A DNA stretch of 64,000 nt, taken from contig NZ_CP015217.1 of NCBI RefSeq assembly GCF_001729245.1, positions 1-64,000 of the forward strand, read 5' to 3'. The translations under genes and the position numbers were made by a program. Every line of letters begins with the position of its first letter. The stretch's first letter is position 1. The notes below the pieces were generated by a model, which was given only the letters and a program-made list of their open reading frames with translations, was not told the origin of the DNA and did not search any database. This DNA is from Leptospira tipperaryensis. GTDB taxonomy: Bacteria > Spirochaetota > Leptospiria > Leptospirales > Leptospiraceae. This document shows, in pieces, positions 24,830 through 36,265 of the stretch.

Positions 24830-25321
24830 ATGAAATGGATTTTGTTATTCTTTATAGGACTTTTATCGCTTCCAATTTTTTCTTCGGACCTTCCGGATTT
24901 TCAACTTAAGGATCAGAGAGGACAAAAACTCAGTTCTAAAAGTTTAAAAGGAAAGACTTCGATATTTTTGGGTTGTGGATTTTCCGATATCGTTCTTTGC
25001 AGAAAGCACGGAAGAAAAATCTATTGGAGAATGCAAAATCTTATAGATGAGTCCAAGGATCCCGTTGAATTCGTCGCATTCGTGGATTTAAGAAATGCGC
25101 CCGCAGCGGTTCATTCCTATATCCGTGAGAATCATTCTAAAAATTACGAATCTGTGTTTTTAGACGAAACAGGGATTTTATCTTCCGGAATTCGGTCTAA
25201 TTTTTCTTGGTTAAGAATTTTTTCTGGGAACAAGAAATTGATCTATGAATCCTACTATCAAACGGTAGACGATAGCACGGTGGATAAACTCTATGAAATC
25301 ATTCGAAAGCAAAGAAAGTAA
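24830..25321 (+). CDS. Exported thioredoxin-fold protein lacking CxxC
   Basis: The 163-aa protein has a signal peptide MKWILLFFIGLLSLPIFS and then a thioredoxin/AhpC-like start, LPDFQLKDQRGQKLSSKSLKGKTSIFLGCGF. The usual CxxC is absent; cysteines occur instead as C50-x7-C58 (GCGFSDIVLC). Classic disulphide exchange is therefore doubtful. It starts 10 nt after the cyclase and its 3' end overlaps the next gene by 29 nt, so the three are probably one operon. Confidence 0.65.
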   Translation: MKWILLFFIGLLSLPIFSSDLPDFQLKDQRGQKLSSKSLKGKTSIFLGCGFSDIVLCRKHGRKIYWRMQNLIDESKDPVEFVAFVDLRNAPAAVHSYIRENHSKNYESVFLDETGILSSGIRSNFSWLRIFSGNKKLIYESYYQTVDDSTVDKLYEIIRKQRK

Positions 25322-26534
25322 CCATCGTATTTTTATCTGCATTACGATTGTATTCTTAACATACAACTGTGTGCAAAAAAAAACTAACCAAGCCGCCTAT
25401 TGGCAGGAATATCTTTCGTTTCAAAAAGCTCTTTCCAGAGAATTTCCTTCCGGAGGAATTAGAAACGCGCTCTATGGAAATCTTACTTCCGCCGACGAAA
25501 CTTTTCTTCAGGAGAAAGAAGGGATTCTTTCCATCGATTTTTATCTTCGCAAAACCAACCACGGGTTTCAGTCGGTTTTGACTGCCGACAAGGTTCCGGA
25601 TAACGTACCTTATAAGATTCACGTCGACTATGTTCCTTCCTCTTTTAAGGATCAAAAAACATATCGAATGAAAAGAAAAACCGAATCGATTCTTCCCGCT
25701 TTTAGTTATCTTGATTTTTTTTCGCATGTGGATCAACTGCAGAATTTTTTTCGTTTCAGTAAGGACGTATCTTCTAAATTTACAAAAATCTCCGTAGCAC
25801 ATCAATATCTTTGTTCCGTTTCCAATTGCGACATAGGCCGAGCCGAAAATTCTTCTTGGCTTATGTACGAGCTGGATGAATCAACGGGTGTAAAATTTCC
25901 GGAGTTCTATAAGAAAATGTTTAAACTTTTAAATCAGGTTTCTTATAGAATAACGATTTTTAAGTCGGGAGATTTTTTGAGCGGAATCGAACTCTATAAC
26001 GAAAAGACAAAAACATTCTTAAAAATTCCGGATACTCCGCCGGGATATTGGCTTAAACCTGAAACCTTGCACATTCGTGTTTCTTTATTCATTCAAGCCT
26101 ACGGTTTAAAAATTGATATTAGAAGTTTAGGATATAGACTTCGTTTTTCTTCTTCTAAAAATTATGAAAAGATAACGGGAGAATTCTCAAAAATTCCCGA
26201 AAAAAAAATCAGCGGAAGGTTCTTACAAATTTTTCCACCCGGAATGGTGAACTGGTTTATTCCGGGCGATATCGAAGAATACTTTGATAATTTTTTCACA
26301 CTTCTTGTTCATGGTTCGGATGGAAACGGAGGAAACCGATTTGAGTCCGAAGCGTATCGAGTCGGAAATAAAATGAAAGTGATTCTCCGCTCGGAAGCGG
26401 AAATTTTTCGAGAACGTTTTAAACTCTTTCAATCGAGCGGTGATAAAGACGACACACCCGCCTTTTTTGAAGTTTTAGAAAAAATTCTAATCGATGATCT
26501 TCAAAAATCACCGGAAGGCGCCGCATCCTTTTAG
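25293..26534 (+). CDS. Uncharacterised lipoprotein
   Basis: A 413-aa protein with a lipoprotein signal: a hydrophobic stretch IFICITIVFLTYNC, with the lipidated Cys near residue 26, then VQKKTNQ. The rest has no recognised domain; it is rich in Phe, Lys and Ser and probably soluble. It begins inside the end of the preceding thioredoxin-like gene (29-nt overlap), third gene of the cyclase operon. It may serve the same signalling or envelope process. Confidence 0.7.
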   Translation: MKSFESKESNHRIFICITIVFLTYNCVQKKTNQAAYWQEYLSFQKALSREFPSGGIRNALYGNLTSADETFLQEKEGILSIDFYLRKTNHGFQSVLTADKVPDNVPYKIHVDYVPSSFKDQKTYRMKRKTESILPAFSYLDFFSHVDQLQNFFRFSKDVSSKFTKISVAHQYLCSVSNCDIGRAENSSWLMYELDESTGVKFPEFYKKMFKLLNQVSYRITIFKSGDFLSGIELYNEKTKTFLKIPDTPPGYWLKPETLHIRVSLFIQAYGLKIDIRSLGYRLRFSSSKNYEKITGEFSKIPEKKISGRFLQIFPPGMVNWFIPGDIEEYFDNFFTLLVHGSDGNGGNRFESEAYRVGNKMKVILRSEAEIFRERFKLFQSSGDKDDTPAFFEVLEKILIDDLQKSPEGAASF

Positions 26535-26556
26535 ACGTGGATTTTATTTCCTCTTT

Positions 26557-26589
<33 letters not shown>

Positions 26590-26677
26590 CGTCTAAATTC
26601 CAGGATTTATTTTTAGTTCTGGCGCTTGGTTTCTTTAAGCGTTAAAAATCAAATTCTATCGATGAATTGGAGGTATT

Positions 26678-27382
26678 ATGGAAGGGATTGCTCTCTTTAC
26701 AAATCAGGGTTTGTATTTCATCTTCAAGTGGATACATTTCCTCGCAGGCGTTGCCTGGATCGGCCTACTTTGGTACATTAACTTCGTACAAGGATCTTTC
26801 TTCGCTGAGACCGATGCGGATACAAAGAAAAAAGCAACTCAACAATTAGTTCCACGCGTACTCTGGTGGTTCCGTTGGGGCGCGATGTTTACATTCTTAA
26901 GCGGTTGGACGATGATCGGAATTTCCCTTTACAACGGAACTACTCTTTCTTCCGGCCAATGGCTCGCTATCATTCTTGGCGGCGGGCTTTTAGGTTCTCT
27001 TATGTGGTTTAACGTTTGGTTTGTAATCTGGCCTGCTCAAAAAGTTGTGATTGCGGCCGCGAAAGGTGAAACAGCAGAGAATCCAGCTCCGAGAGCCGCA
27101 AGAGGTCTTCTCGCTTCAAGAACCAATACGTTGTTATCCATTCCAATGTTGTTCCTGATGGGCGCCGCGAGAAACTTAACTGTTTCTGTCGACGTTATCA
27201 GTTCGGAATCGCATACGTTCTTGGGAGTGATTCTGGTTCTTCTTGCATTGGTTGAAACCAACGCGTTAACCGCAACACCGGAAAGCGCGACTTTCAAACC
27301 GATCAAAACCGTTAAGGGTGTAATTACTTCCGGGTTTGTTCTTACTCTGATTATTTACATTCTTCTTGAGGTTCTTCTCTAA
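26678..27382 (+). CDS. PuuD-type membrane protein (urate oxidase N-terminal domain family)
   Basis: The 234-aa integral membrane protein has about six hydrophobic helices and matches the membrane half of PuuD-type urate hydroxylases: LYFIFKWIHFLAGVAWIGLLWYIN near the start and WWFRWGAMFTFLSGWTMIG in the middle. In fused PuuD proteins this domain is followed by a cytochrome c. Here the cytochrome is the separate next gene, starting 4 nt later. The family may act on urate, but many members are known only by this domain, so substrate is an inference. GGAGG lies 6 nt upstream of ATG 26678. The repeat at 26561-26575 may regulate it. Confidence 0.8.
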   Translation: MEGIALFTNQGLYFIFKWIHFLAGVAWIGLLWYINFVQGSFFAETDADTKKKATQQLVPRVLWWFRWGAMFTFLSGWTMIGISLYNGTTLSSGQWLAIILGGGLLGSLMWFNVWFVIWPAQKVVIAAAKGETAENPAPRAARGLLASRTNTLLSIPMLFLMGAARNLTVSVDVISSESHTFLGVILVLLALVETNALTATPESATFKPIKTVKGVITSGFVLTLIIYILLEVLL

Positions 27383-27386
27383 TCCA

Positions 27387-27743
27387 ATGAGAAGAACGAA
27401 TGTTCGAGGCGGAATCTTCCGCCTCTTGTTTTTCTGTGCGGTTTTGGTATCGATTTTTACAAATTGTAAGGAAGAGAATCTGACTCCGGAACAAAAGCTG
27501 CTCACTCAGGGGAAAGGTTTGTATGTGGCGAATTGTTCGGCTTGTCACAATCAGAATCCCGCGATGGATGGAGCCGTTGGACCGGCGATCAAGGGTTCGA
27601 ATTTTGAATTGTTGAAGGCAAGAATCGTTAGCGGTTCGTATCCACCTGGATATACCCCGAAACGTCCGAGCCAGTTGATGACTCGACTTCCGCTCAACGA
27701 TGAGCAGATTCGAAGTCTCGAAGCCTATTTAAACGCTCCTTAA
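27387..27743 (+). CDS. Lipoprotein cytochrome c
   Basis: A 118-aa secreted haem protein. The signal sequence ends in IFTNC with the lipidated Cys at 27, and the haem-binding motif CSACH is at 50-54. A Met in the SQLMTRLPL segment near 95 is a plausible sixth ligand, and the final helix reads DEQIRSLEAYLN. It starts 4 nt after the PuuD-like gene, so it should pass electrons from that membrane protein to the respiratory chain. In most PuuD proteins this domain is fused; here it is separate and lipid-anchored. An in-frame TTG at 27366 overlaps the upstream gene and is less likely. Confidence 0.88.
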   Translation: MRRTNVRGGIFRLLFFCAVLVSIFTNCKEENLTPEQKLLTQGKGLYVANCSACHNQNPAMDGAVGPAIKGSNFELLKARIVSGSYPPGYTPKRPSQLMTRLPLNDEQIRSLEAYLNAP

Positions 27744-27790
27744 TAAAAAAGAATATATAAGGGATATTGAATGTGTATCCCTTATATTTC
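27744..27790. terminator. Bidirectional terminator between convergent genes
   Basis: ATATAAGGGATA (27755-27766), a 9-nt loop and TATCCCTTATAT (27776-27787) form a perfect 12-bp stem. It is preceded by an A-run (T-run on the minus strand) and followed by TTT. It fits termination of both the cytochrome c gene (+) and the phosphatase gene (-). Confidence 0.75.
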
Positions 27791-27798
27791 GGTTCGGT

Positions 27799-28647
27799 TT
27801 AGTTTCGTCCGATGGAATCCCGAACGTTTCTCATGATATCCACAATCTGAGAATGAATTCTTCCATTCGATACTACAACTTCCGAATTTCCGGATAGGAA
27901 TCTTTTTCCACCGAAGTCAGTCACTTTTCCACCCGCTTCTGTAAGAATGACAGAGCTCGCGGCCGTGTCCCAGAGTTTTACACCCTTTTCCCAAATACCG
28001 TCTAACAAACCTTCTGCGACCCAGCAGGAGTCGAGAACAAAGGATCCGGTTCTTCTCATAGATCGACCGCAACTAATAAAAGCGGTGATGTCCGAGATGA
28101 CTTCGTTTAATATTTCTTTTCGATTTGTGGGAAAGCTTGGAACGAGCATCGCGCGCGCAAGTGATTCGGTATTGGACACGTCGATTCTAAGTCCGTTTTT
28201 GAAAGCGCCTTGAGAAAGAATGGCAGAGTACTTCGTGTTTAGTCCAGGAACAAAAACGACGCCGGCGACCGGGGTTTCTCTGTGTTCTAATCCGATCGAG
28301 ACACAATAGAGCGGAATTCCACGAACAAAATTCATAGAACCGTCGATCGGATCTAAAACCCAACGAAAAGAATTGTTTCCCTCGTATTTGTAATTGTCTT
28401 CCGAGAGAATCGAATCGGAGGGAAAATTTTGTCTGAGATATTCAACGATGAATTTTCCCATCATCTCATCGGCTTTATGAATTTGATCTTTCTCTTCGGC
28501 TTCGGTAGAAAAAGCGAAAGCCTTTAAATCCTTCTGAAGTTTCAGAGCGGATTCGATAAAAATTCCGGAGACAGATTGAACGGATTTGATCCTGCGTTTG
28601 ACTTCCTCTAAAGGAAAATCAATGGGAGGGGCAAGTGGTTGGTCCAT
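27799..28647 (-). CDS. Inositol monophosphatase-family enzyme
   Basis: The 282-aa protein has the family's metal sites: WVLDPIDGSMNFVRG near 107-121, an acidic ILSEDN near 78-83 and the late LWDTAASSVILTEAGG. Members remove phosphate from inositol-1-phosphate, fructose-1,6-bisphosphate or PAP, and sequence alone does not fix the substrate. The usual late motif W-D-x-A-A-G reads WDTAAS here. It is preceded, with a 19-nt gap, by the unknown gene at 28667, so the two may share a transcript. Confidence 0.85.
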   Translation of the reverse strand: MDQPLAPPIDFPLEEVKRRIKSVQSVSGIFIESALKLQKDLKAFAFSTEAEEKDQIHKADEMMGKFIVEYLRQNFPSDSILSEDNYKYEGNNSFRWVLDPIDGSMNFVRGIPLYCVSIGLEHRETPVAGVVFVPGLNTKYSAILSQGAFKNGLRIDVSNTESLARAMLVPSFPTNRKEILNEVISDITAFISCGRSMRRTGSFVLDSCWVAEGLLDGIWEKGVKLWDTAASSVILTEAGGKVTDFGGKRFLSGNSEVVVSNGRIHSQIVDIMRNVRDSIGRN

Positions 28648-28666
28648 GGGTTTCTCTTAAAAAAGA

Positions 28667-29578
28667 TTACTTTCGTTTTAGGATTTTCCAAAGCATATTA
28701 CCCGAGGGAGTTACGTCCCTTTCCGTTCCGAAAGAACGAAGCCAGTTATGCAAAGGTTCCTGTATTACTGAATCTATAGTCATGCTTTCCGGCGACAATA
28801 AAAGATCAATCAAATGCCGTATGTCTACAAATTGACTAAAAATTCTTTCTTGAGAACCTTCCAAAAATCGAGAGCTGATGGACTGAAATTCGACGTCAAT
28901 CGGTTCAAAGACCTTTCCCGGTTGCCAGACATCCTTTGTTATGTTCAGAATAGAATGAATCAATGAGATCTGTTTTGAATAGTCGACGTCGTCAAAGAGT
29001 TCGGAATACGTGTGTTGAATCTTATTAAAAGCGGGAACGGTATCCACATCGACCATGAATTCTGTCTCTTTATACTGACGGGTAACGAAATCGACGATCT
29101 GCCCGTTTTTGATTTCCAAACTTTCTAAAGGAAGAATTCTCGCTAAAAAATAAATTTTATATGTTCGAACGGAAGCCGTTTTTCCCTGAGCCGGTTGTTT
29201 CACAAACATCGGAGCGGGTGCGCCTCCAAGATAGGAAAGATGAAAGCTAACAACAAAGATAAATTTTTTGTCATCGCTTTCGTCCGTGGAAGGAAGCGGC
29301 TTCACTAAGAACAATTGATTTGAATTCTTCTTGGGCTTTGCTTCCGGAAGAACCTGACAACCGGCGATCAATTCGGGAATCAGTTGTTCCGCTTGCAGCA
29401 GAAATTCTTTAGCCGCAGAAAATTCCACCCCGTAAACGGAAGTGGATGGAAGAATATAACTGTCCTCGAATTGCAAGAATGGAGTATGTAAGTTGTCTAC
29501 GAAGATTTCGTGAGGACGATTCGTGCCCGAAACGGAAGCAAGAATACGGTTCAATTCTTCGACTTGATTTAACTCCAA
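28667..29578 (-). CDS. Conserved-looking hypothetical protein
   Basis: A 303-aa protein, probably cytoplasmic, as no signal peptide or membrane helix is visible. It contains a Pro/Ala-rich stretch GGAPAPMFVKQPAQGK near 128 that may be a linker between two folded parts. I recognise no family. TTG is the start, with AAAGGAAA upstream. It sits between the GH42 gene and the phosphatase on the same strand, with a 19-nt gap to the latter. Confidence 0.65.
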   Translation of the reverse strand: MELNQVEELNRILASVSGTNRPHEIFVDNLHTPFLQFEDSYILPSTSVYGVEFSAAKEFLLQAEQLIPELIAGCQVLPEAKPKKNSNQLFLVKPLPSTDESDDKKFIFVVSFHLSYLGGAPAPMFVKQPAQGKTASVRTYKIYFLARILPLESLEIKNGQIVDFVTRQYKETEFMVDVDTVPAFNKIQHTYSELFDDVDYSKQISLIHSILNITKDVWQPGKVFEPIDVEFQSISSRFLEGSQERIFSQFVDIRHLIDLLLSPESMTIDSVIQEPLHNWLRSFGTERDVTPSGNMLWKILKRK

Positions 29579-29620
29579 AAAATTATTTCCTTTCTGCCCT
29601 TGTTTAACAACAGTTCGATC

Positions 29621-31597
29621 TCATTTCTTTTTAGGTGTAATTCTAACTTCATACGGATTCAAAATTTTCAGACCAGCTAAATTCTTTTTGCCGGAATGAT
29701 TGATAAAGATTTCGTAATTCTGATTTCTTCCAGTTCGGTTTAATTTTTCCACGGTCGGTCCGTAAAACGTAAAAGGAATCTTTGCTTCTCTTAAAATACG
29801 ACGATAGAGAAGCATAAAACTCAAAGGTTCTAAAGAGGCTCCGATATAAATTACTCTTCCTTTATGATAAGAATTTGCTGTAATTATAGGCTGCCCCTTG
29901 TAGAATTTTTTCTTATCGGTGTACCGGGCCCAAACCTCGGCGGTAGTCGGCTCTAAAATTTCGCATATCTTAGAACAAGTGCCTGGGAAAAAACGGAATT
30001 TGAATTTTACTTTTTGATTTCCAACCGCTTCGAACTTTCGAACTTTCACTCCGGCCATTTCCGAAAACGGTCCCGGCACTTGAGAATCATACATCCAGCC
30101 GTTTAAATCTTTAGCCCCGGTTCGATATCCTAAGATAAGTGTTCCTCCTTCTTTCACAAATCTTTCGAGTTTCTGAAAAATGGAATCGGTTACCATCGTA
30201 TACATCGGTAATATGATTATTTTATAATCTTTAAAATCGATTTTAGAAGCGGGACGAAAGTGAGTGTTTACGTTGAGAACGTTCATTCCTGAAAACCAGG
30301 TCGCCATTTCAACGTCATATCCAAGTTGTGCCCAAGGAACCGGTGAGTATTTGAGTCCGCTGGAAATCGGTTGGTGCTTCCAGTTTCTCGCATTCTCGAT
30401 GTCGTGAACCACTGCAACTTGCGCCGGGAATAATTCCTCAACAAAGTCGTCGGCATATTCGCTTATTTCTTTGATTCCTTTTTGCAGTTCGAAATAGCGC
30501 TCGGTCTTTTCTTTATCATGATCTAAGATTCCATAACAAAGTTGTTCCTGACCAAAACGTGCGGTTCTATAACGAAAAAAGTAGATCGCATTGGATCCGT
30601 GAACGATGGAATGTTTCATCCATAGTTTGGTTTGCCCGGGCGCCGGGAGATATCCCAAGAGATCATGTCCTTGAAATCCGGAAATTTGTTCCATTACTGT
30701 GAAAGGAAGATTCTTCAAACCCCGATTGTATTGTTGCATCGCCGCTATAAAAGGATGTGGGAAGGGTTCTTCTTGTTCTCCCCAAGTAGGATAGTTATCC
30801 CAAGAAATATAATCCAAGTAAGAAGCGAGTTCCGCCATATCGATGATCGGAAGAAAAGGAGAAGGATAAAGATTGGTGGTAAGAGGTCTCCCAACGGAGA
30901 ATTTTCTTAAAATCTGAGCTTGGAGTTTTACAAAATCAATGATCGTATCCGAATGAAAACGATAGAAGTCTTGGATCATCGAAGGATGAAAGTTGCTCGC
31001 TACGTGCACACCTGGGATCGGAATTTCATCAAAGGAATTATAAAGGACTCCCCAAAAAACATTTCCCCAAGTCTCGTTTAGATTTTGAATCGTCTTGTAT
31101 TTATTCTTTAACCAAACTCTAAATGCTTTTAAGGAAACGGGCGAATGATCGATATCGGAACCTTCGTGGCCGATTTCGTTGTCGATTTGCCATCCAATCA
31201 CAGCGGGATGATTTCCAAAATGTTTTGCCATTGCGGTCACAATTTTTACCGACGCTTTTCTGTAATCGGGAGATGAGAAACAGGCTTGTCTTCTGGTTCC
31301 TATTGTTCTTTTGACTCCGTCTCGTTCTTGAATTATGTCTGGAAATTTCTTTACTAACCATGGAGGAAAAGTGGCTGTCGGAGTTCCCAGAATCGCGGTC
31401 ATCCCATTCTTATGAATGAGATTTAGAATTTTGTTAAAGAAGGAAAAGTCGTATTTTCCTTCTTTGGGCTCCATGAGCGCCCAACCGAATTCGGCGAGTC
31501 GAACCGAAGAAATACCCATCTCCTTCATGATCCGAATGTCCTCTTCCCAATCTTTTTGAGTCCATTGTTCCGGGTAGTAGTCTGCGCCGAATATCAT
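29621..31597 (-). CDS. GH42-family beta-galactosidase
   Basis: The 658-aa protein is a glycoside hydrolase family 42 member: MIFGADYYPEQW at the start, acid/base Glu in IDNEIGHE (N140-E141), and nucleophile Glu in FTVMEQISGFQ (E303). A glutamine-amidotransferase-like trimerisation domain follows from about 380-570, then a small C-terminal beta domain. GH42 enzymes cleave beta-galactosides, often plant or host glycans. There is no signal peptide, so it acts inside the cell. AAGGAG lies 7 nt before ATG 31597; a TTG at 31633 is less likely. No sugar transporter is adjacent. Confidence 0.9.
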   Translation of the reverse strand: MIFGADYYPEQWTQKDWEEDIRIMKEMGISSVRLAEFGWALMEPKEGKYDFSFFNKILNLIHKNGMTAILGTPTATFPPWLVKKFPDIIQERDGVKRTIGTRRQACFSSPDYRKASVKIVTAMAKHFGNHPAVIGWQIDNEIGHEGSDIDHSPVSLKAFRVWLKNKYKTIQNLNETWGNVFWGVLYNSFDEIPIPGVHVASNFHPSMIQDFYRFHSDTIIDFVKLQAQILRKFSVGRPLTTNLYPSPFLPIIDMAELASYLDYISWDNYPTWGEQEEPFPHPFIAAMQQYNRGLKNLPFTVMEQISGFQGHDLLGYLPAPGQTKLWMKHSIVHGSNAIYFFRYRTARFGQEQLCYGILDHDKEKTERYFELQKGIKEISEYADDFVEELFPAQVAVVHDIENARNWKHQPISSGLKYSPVPWAQLGYDVEMATWFSGMNVLNVNTHFRPASKIDFKDYKIIILPMYTMVTDSIFQKLERFVKEGGTLILGYRTGAKDLNGWMYDSQVPGPFSEMAGVKVRKFEAVGNQKVKFKFRFFPGTCSKICEILEPTTAEVWARYTDKKKFYKGQPIITANSYHKGRVIYIGASLEPLSFMLLYRRILREAKIPFTFYGPTVEKLNRTGRNQNYEIFINHSGKKNLAGLKILNPYEVRITPKKK

Positions 31598-31797
31598 TCC
31601 GATTCTCCTTTTCGTTCCGGAAAGAGATTTCAACGGATGGGTTCAATCTGAAAAGAAAGAAAACCGCAATTCTCGGAAGTCTAAAAGAAAAAATACTGTC
31701 TTTTCCCGGGAAAGTCTGAGAGGATACAAATGACGTAAAGATTATTTTACTTCTGCGCGTAACCGAATTCTCAGTTACTCCACCACAGAAGGATTCC

Positions 31798-32655
31798 ATG
31801 CACAACCAGGACTCATTGATATACGGAATTTTACCGGATGTTCACTTCCGATATTCCGCGACGGAAATTTCATATTCTGTCACCGCGGCTTCCAATTTAC
31901 ATAACTTAGACGATTCAAATACTGAACTTCTCGCGAGAGCTATGATCGGAGCTTTCTTCCTAGCGGATCAAATTAAGGAAGATACGAAGGTAAGCTTACA
32001 AATACAATTCAACGAAGATTCTCCCATTCACTCGGTTCTTGCTTACAGCGATCGTAAGGGAAGAATGAAGGCCGTCTTAAGAGCCAGACCGGAAGAAGAC
32101 ATCGAACCCGGTCAGCTTATGGAAGATTATTCCGGAATTCTGAAAGTTTTTCGTTGGAAGGACGGGGCCTGTATCTATCAATCGGTGGTTCCATATCAGA
32201 ATCGAAGTTTCGAAGAGAATTTTCAAAATTATCTTAATAGCTCGGAACAGATCACTTGTTTTGTCACGATCTCTATTAGAAAGATAGGATTCCACTGGGA
32301 TGTAAGAGGAATTCTGCTTCAATCTCTACCGGAAGCAAAAGAAGAACACATTCAAAAAATCGAAAGTCTCTCGAATGAGCTCAACGAGAATATAGACGCG
32401 TTTTTAGGAAAGGATATATACAATTGTTTGAATAAGATCGGAGAAGTGACGCGCTCTGCGGTTCAAATTTTAGAAGAAGGTCAACCCGAGTTCCGCTGCG
32501 ATTGTTCGGAAGATAAAATCAGGGAATTGATTCAGACGCTTGGTAAAGAAGAAGCAATGAATATATTGGAAGAAGTCGGTATGATCGAAGTTACCTGCGA
32601 ATTTTGTACTTCCGTTTATCGTTTTGAAAAAGAAAGGGTAAACGAATTATTTTGA
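31798..32655 (+). CDS. hslO: Redox-activated chaperone Hsp33
   Basis: Hsp33 is a cytoplasmic holdase activated when oxidation releases its zinc. The 285-aa protein ends in the required zinc site: CDC (C234, C236) and CEFC (C267, C270). The N-terminal substrate-binding domain is also recognisable (ELLARAMIGAFFLADQIK). All four Cys are present, so it should be redox-responsive. It is the first gene of a run with tsaE, tsaB and rnr; tsaE begins 7 nt after its stop, and the tsaE Shine-Dalgarno lies in its 3' end. Confidence 0.93.
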   Translation: MHNQDSLIYGILPDVHFRYSATEISYSVTAASNLHNLDDSNTELLARAMIGAFFLADQIKEDTKVSLQIQFNEDSPIHSVLAYSDRKGRMKAVLRARPEEDIEPGQLMEDYSGILKVFRWKDGACIYQSVVPYQNRSFEENFQNYLNSSEQITCFVTISIRKIGFHWDVRGILLQSLPEAKEEHIQKIESLSNELNENIDAFLGKDIYNCLNKIGEVTRSAVQILEEGQPEFRCDCSEDKIRELIQTLGKEEAMNILEEVGMIEVTCEFCTSVYRFEKERVNELF

Positions 32656-32662
32656 GGAAGAA

Positions 32663-33175
32663 TTGGAACTCGAATTTCAGAATCTAAAACTGGAAGAATT
32701 AGACAAACCGGCTTATTTCCTTGCCTCCCTGATCGAAACATCTTTGAAACAAAATTTATTTCCGGTCTTATTGTTTTCCGGTTCCATGGGAGCCGGAAAG
32801 ACCACGTTCGCATCTAAATTGGTAAAAAAAATCACTCCTACGGCAAACGTAAATTCCCCAACTTACACTTTGATCAATCAATACCCGATACCAAATCGAG
32901 AAGATTATTTTTATCACTTTGACCTTCATCGATTGAAAAACCCTCAGGATTTGGAAGATTTAGGTTTTGAAGAAATTTGGGGAAAAAGTGGAGTATCGAT
33001 TATCGAATGGTGGCCTGTAGCAAAGGAAGATATCCAAGAATTACCGTTCAAGATCGAAGTGGATTTTCAAATCGTCTCCGAAGAGGAAAGAAAAATCACA
33101 TTCAAAAGTACTGATATAAATTCTTATCCGATTCTAAAGGATCTCTGGGAAAAGATGGAAGGACATCCAGCATGA
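32663..33175 (+). CDS. tsaE: tRNA t6A protein TsaE
   Basis: TsaE is a small P-loop ATPase that works with TsaB and TsaD in the second step of t6A formation. The 170-aa protein has Walker A GSMGAGKTT near 40-48, then NSPTYTLINQY and FYHFDLHRLKNPQDLEDLGFEE, all family landmarks. The start is TTG with GAGGAAG just before it. It overlaps tsaB by 4 nt (ATGA). Confidence 0.92.
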   Translation: MELEFQNLKLEELDKPAYFLASLIETSLKQNLFPVLLFSGSMGAGKTTFASKLVKKITPTANVNSPTYTLINQYPIPNREDYFYHFDLHRLKNPQDLEDLGFEEIWGKSGVSIIEWWPVAKEDIQELPFKIEVDFQIVSEEERKITFKSTDINSYPILKDLWEKMEGHPA

Positions 33176-33852
33176 AGAAAATTCTATTCTTTGATGCGAC
33201 GAATCAGTGGGTTTTAGTGGAAACCTTTCAATGGAATGAAGAAGCTGATTTGGAAAACGTGGCTTCATATTCCGGAATTCATCCGAGAGAATCCTCTAAG
33301 GTTCTTATCCAGGAACTGCAAAATATTCTAAAAAAGTCGAGTTGGAAAAAACCCGATTTGATTGTCTGTGCGCTTGGTCCTGGATCTTTTACCGGTCTTC
33401 GAATTGCAGTCGCTACTGCGAGAAATTTGGCGCAACTCTGGAAAATTCCCGCGATCGGAATCGATAGCTTAAACGTTTATACTTCTTTCTATTTTCAGGA
33501 AGTCGGAGATCCCGTTGTCGTTGCTATCGAAGCAAAACAGAAAAAAATTTATTTCGCGATGGAAGATCGACGAGGTTTTTTTGGATCCATCGACGTAAAA
33601 CCCGATGATATAATAGAAAGAATTCCTGAGGATCGTTTACAGGCGTATTTGACTTCTCAAAAGTATTCGGATAATCCCGATTTTTTTGAAGGAATTTCTA
33701 TTTTAGAAAATCTTCCTTCCGGTTCCGCCGCGCTCAATCAGTTGAAAGATCAGATTCAGGAAGCGCTGGAATTTCCGGATCGCTATCCTTATTGGAAATT
33801 GGTTCCCAACTATGTTCGTGGAACCTATGTCGACGAAAAGTCGACGGTTTAG
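33172..33852 (+). CDS. tsaB: tRNA t6A protein TsaB
   Basis: TsaB is an inactive ASKHA-fold partner that supports TsaD in t6A synthesis. The 226-aa protein has the diagnostic LIVCALGPGSFTGLRIAVATA near 63-84 and AIGIDSLNVY. The beginning, MKKILFFDATNQWVLVE, is more diverged than usual. It overlaps tsaE by 4 nt and precedes rnr by 5 nt. TsaD itself is not in this window. Confidence 0.9.
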   Translation: MKKILFFDATNQWVLVETFQWNEEADLENVASYSGIHPRESSKVLIQELQNILKKSSWKKPDLIVCALGPGSFTGLRIAVATARNLAQLWKIPAIGIDSLNVYTSFYFQEVGDPVVVAIEAKQKKIYFAMEDRRGFFGSIDVKPDDIIERIPEDRLQAYLTSQKYSDNPDFFEGISILENLPSGSAALNQLKDQIQEALEFPDRYPYWKLVPNYVRGTYVDEKSTV

Positions 33853-33857
33853 TTATT

Positions 33858-36122
<2,265 letters not shown>

Positions 36123-36198
36123 ACAAAGTTATTCCTCTCCTGTATCACTGCGGATCGGAGCGCATTTTTATTAAACACCGTCACTGACAGAGTTTAAT

Positions 36199-36234
36199 TT
36201 GCGTCTTTCCTCTGATTCGTTTTATATATAAAAC
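36199..36234 (+). promoter_or_regulatory. Promoter overlapping a 16-bp palindrome
   Basis: TTGCGT (36199-36204), an 18-nt spacer and TATATA (36223-36228) form a promoter match whose -10 lies inside the perfect palindrome GTTTTATATATAAAAC (36219-36234). A protein bound there would block transcription of the gene at 36266. Confidence 0.45.
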
Positions 36235-36265
36235 CGCTGCACTGTTTGGTGTACGGGAGGTGAAC

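Noticed and set aside
27037..27306. Antisense ORF inside the PuuD-like gene
   Set aside because: Antisense to a membrane protein whose codon bias makes long reverse frames likely.
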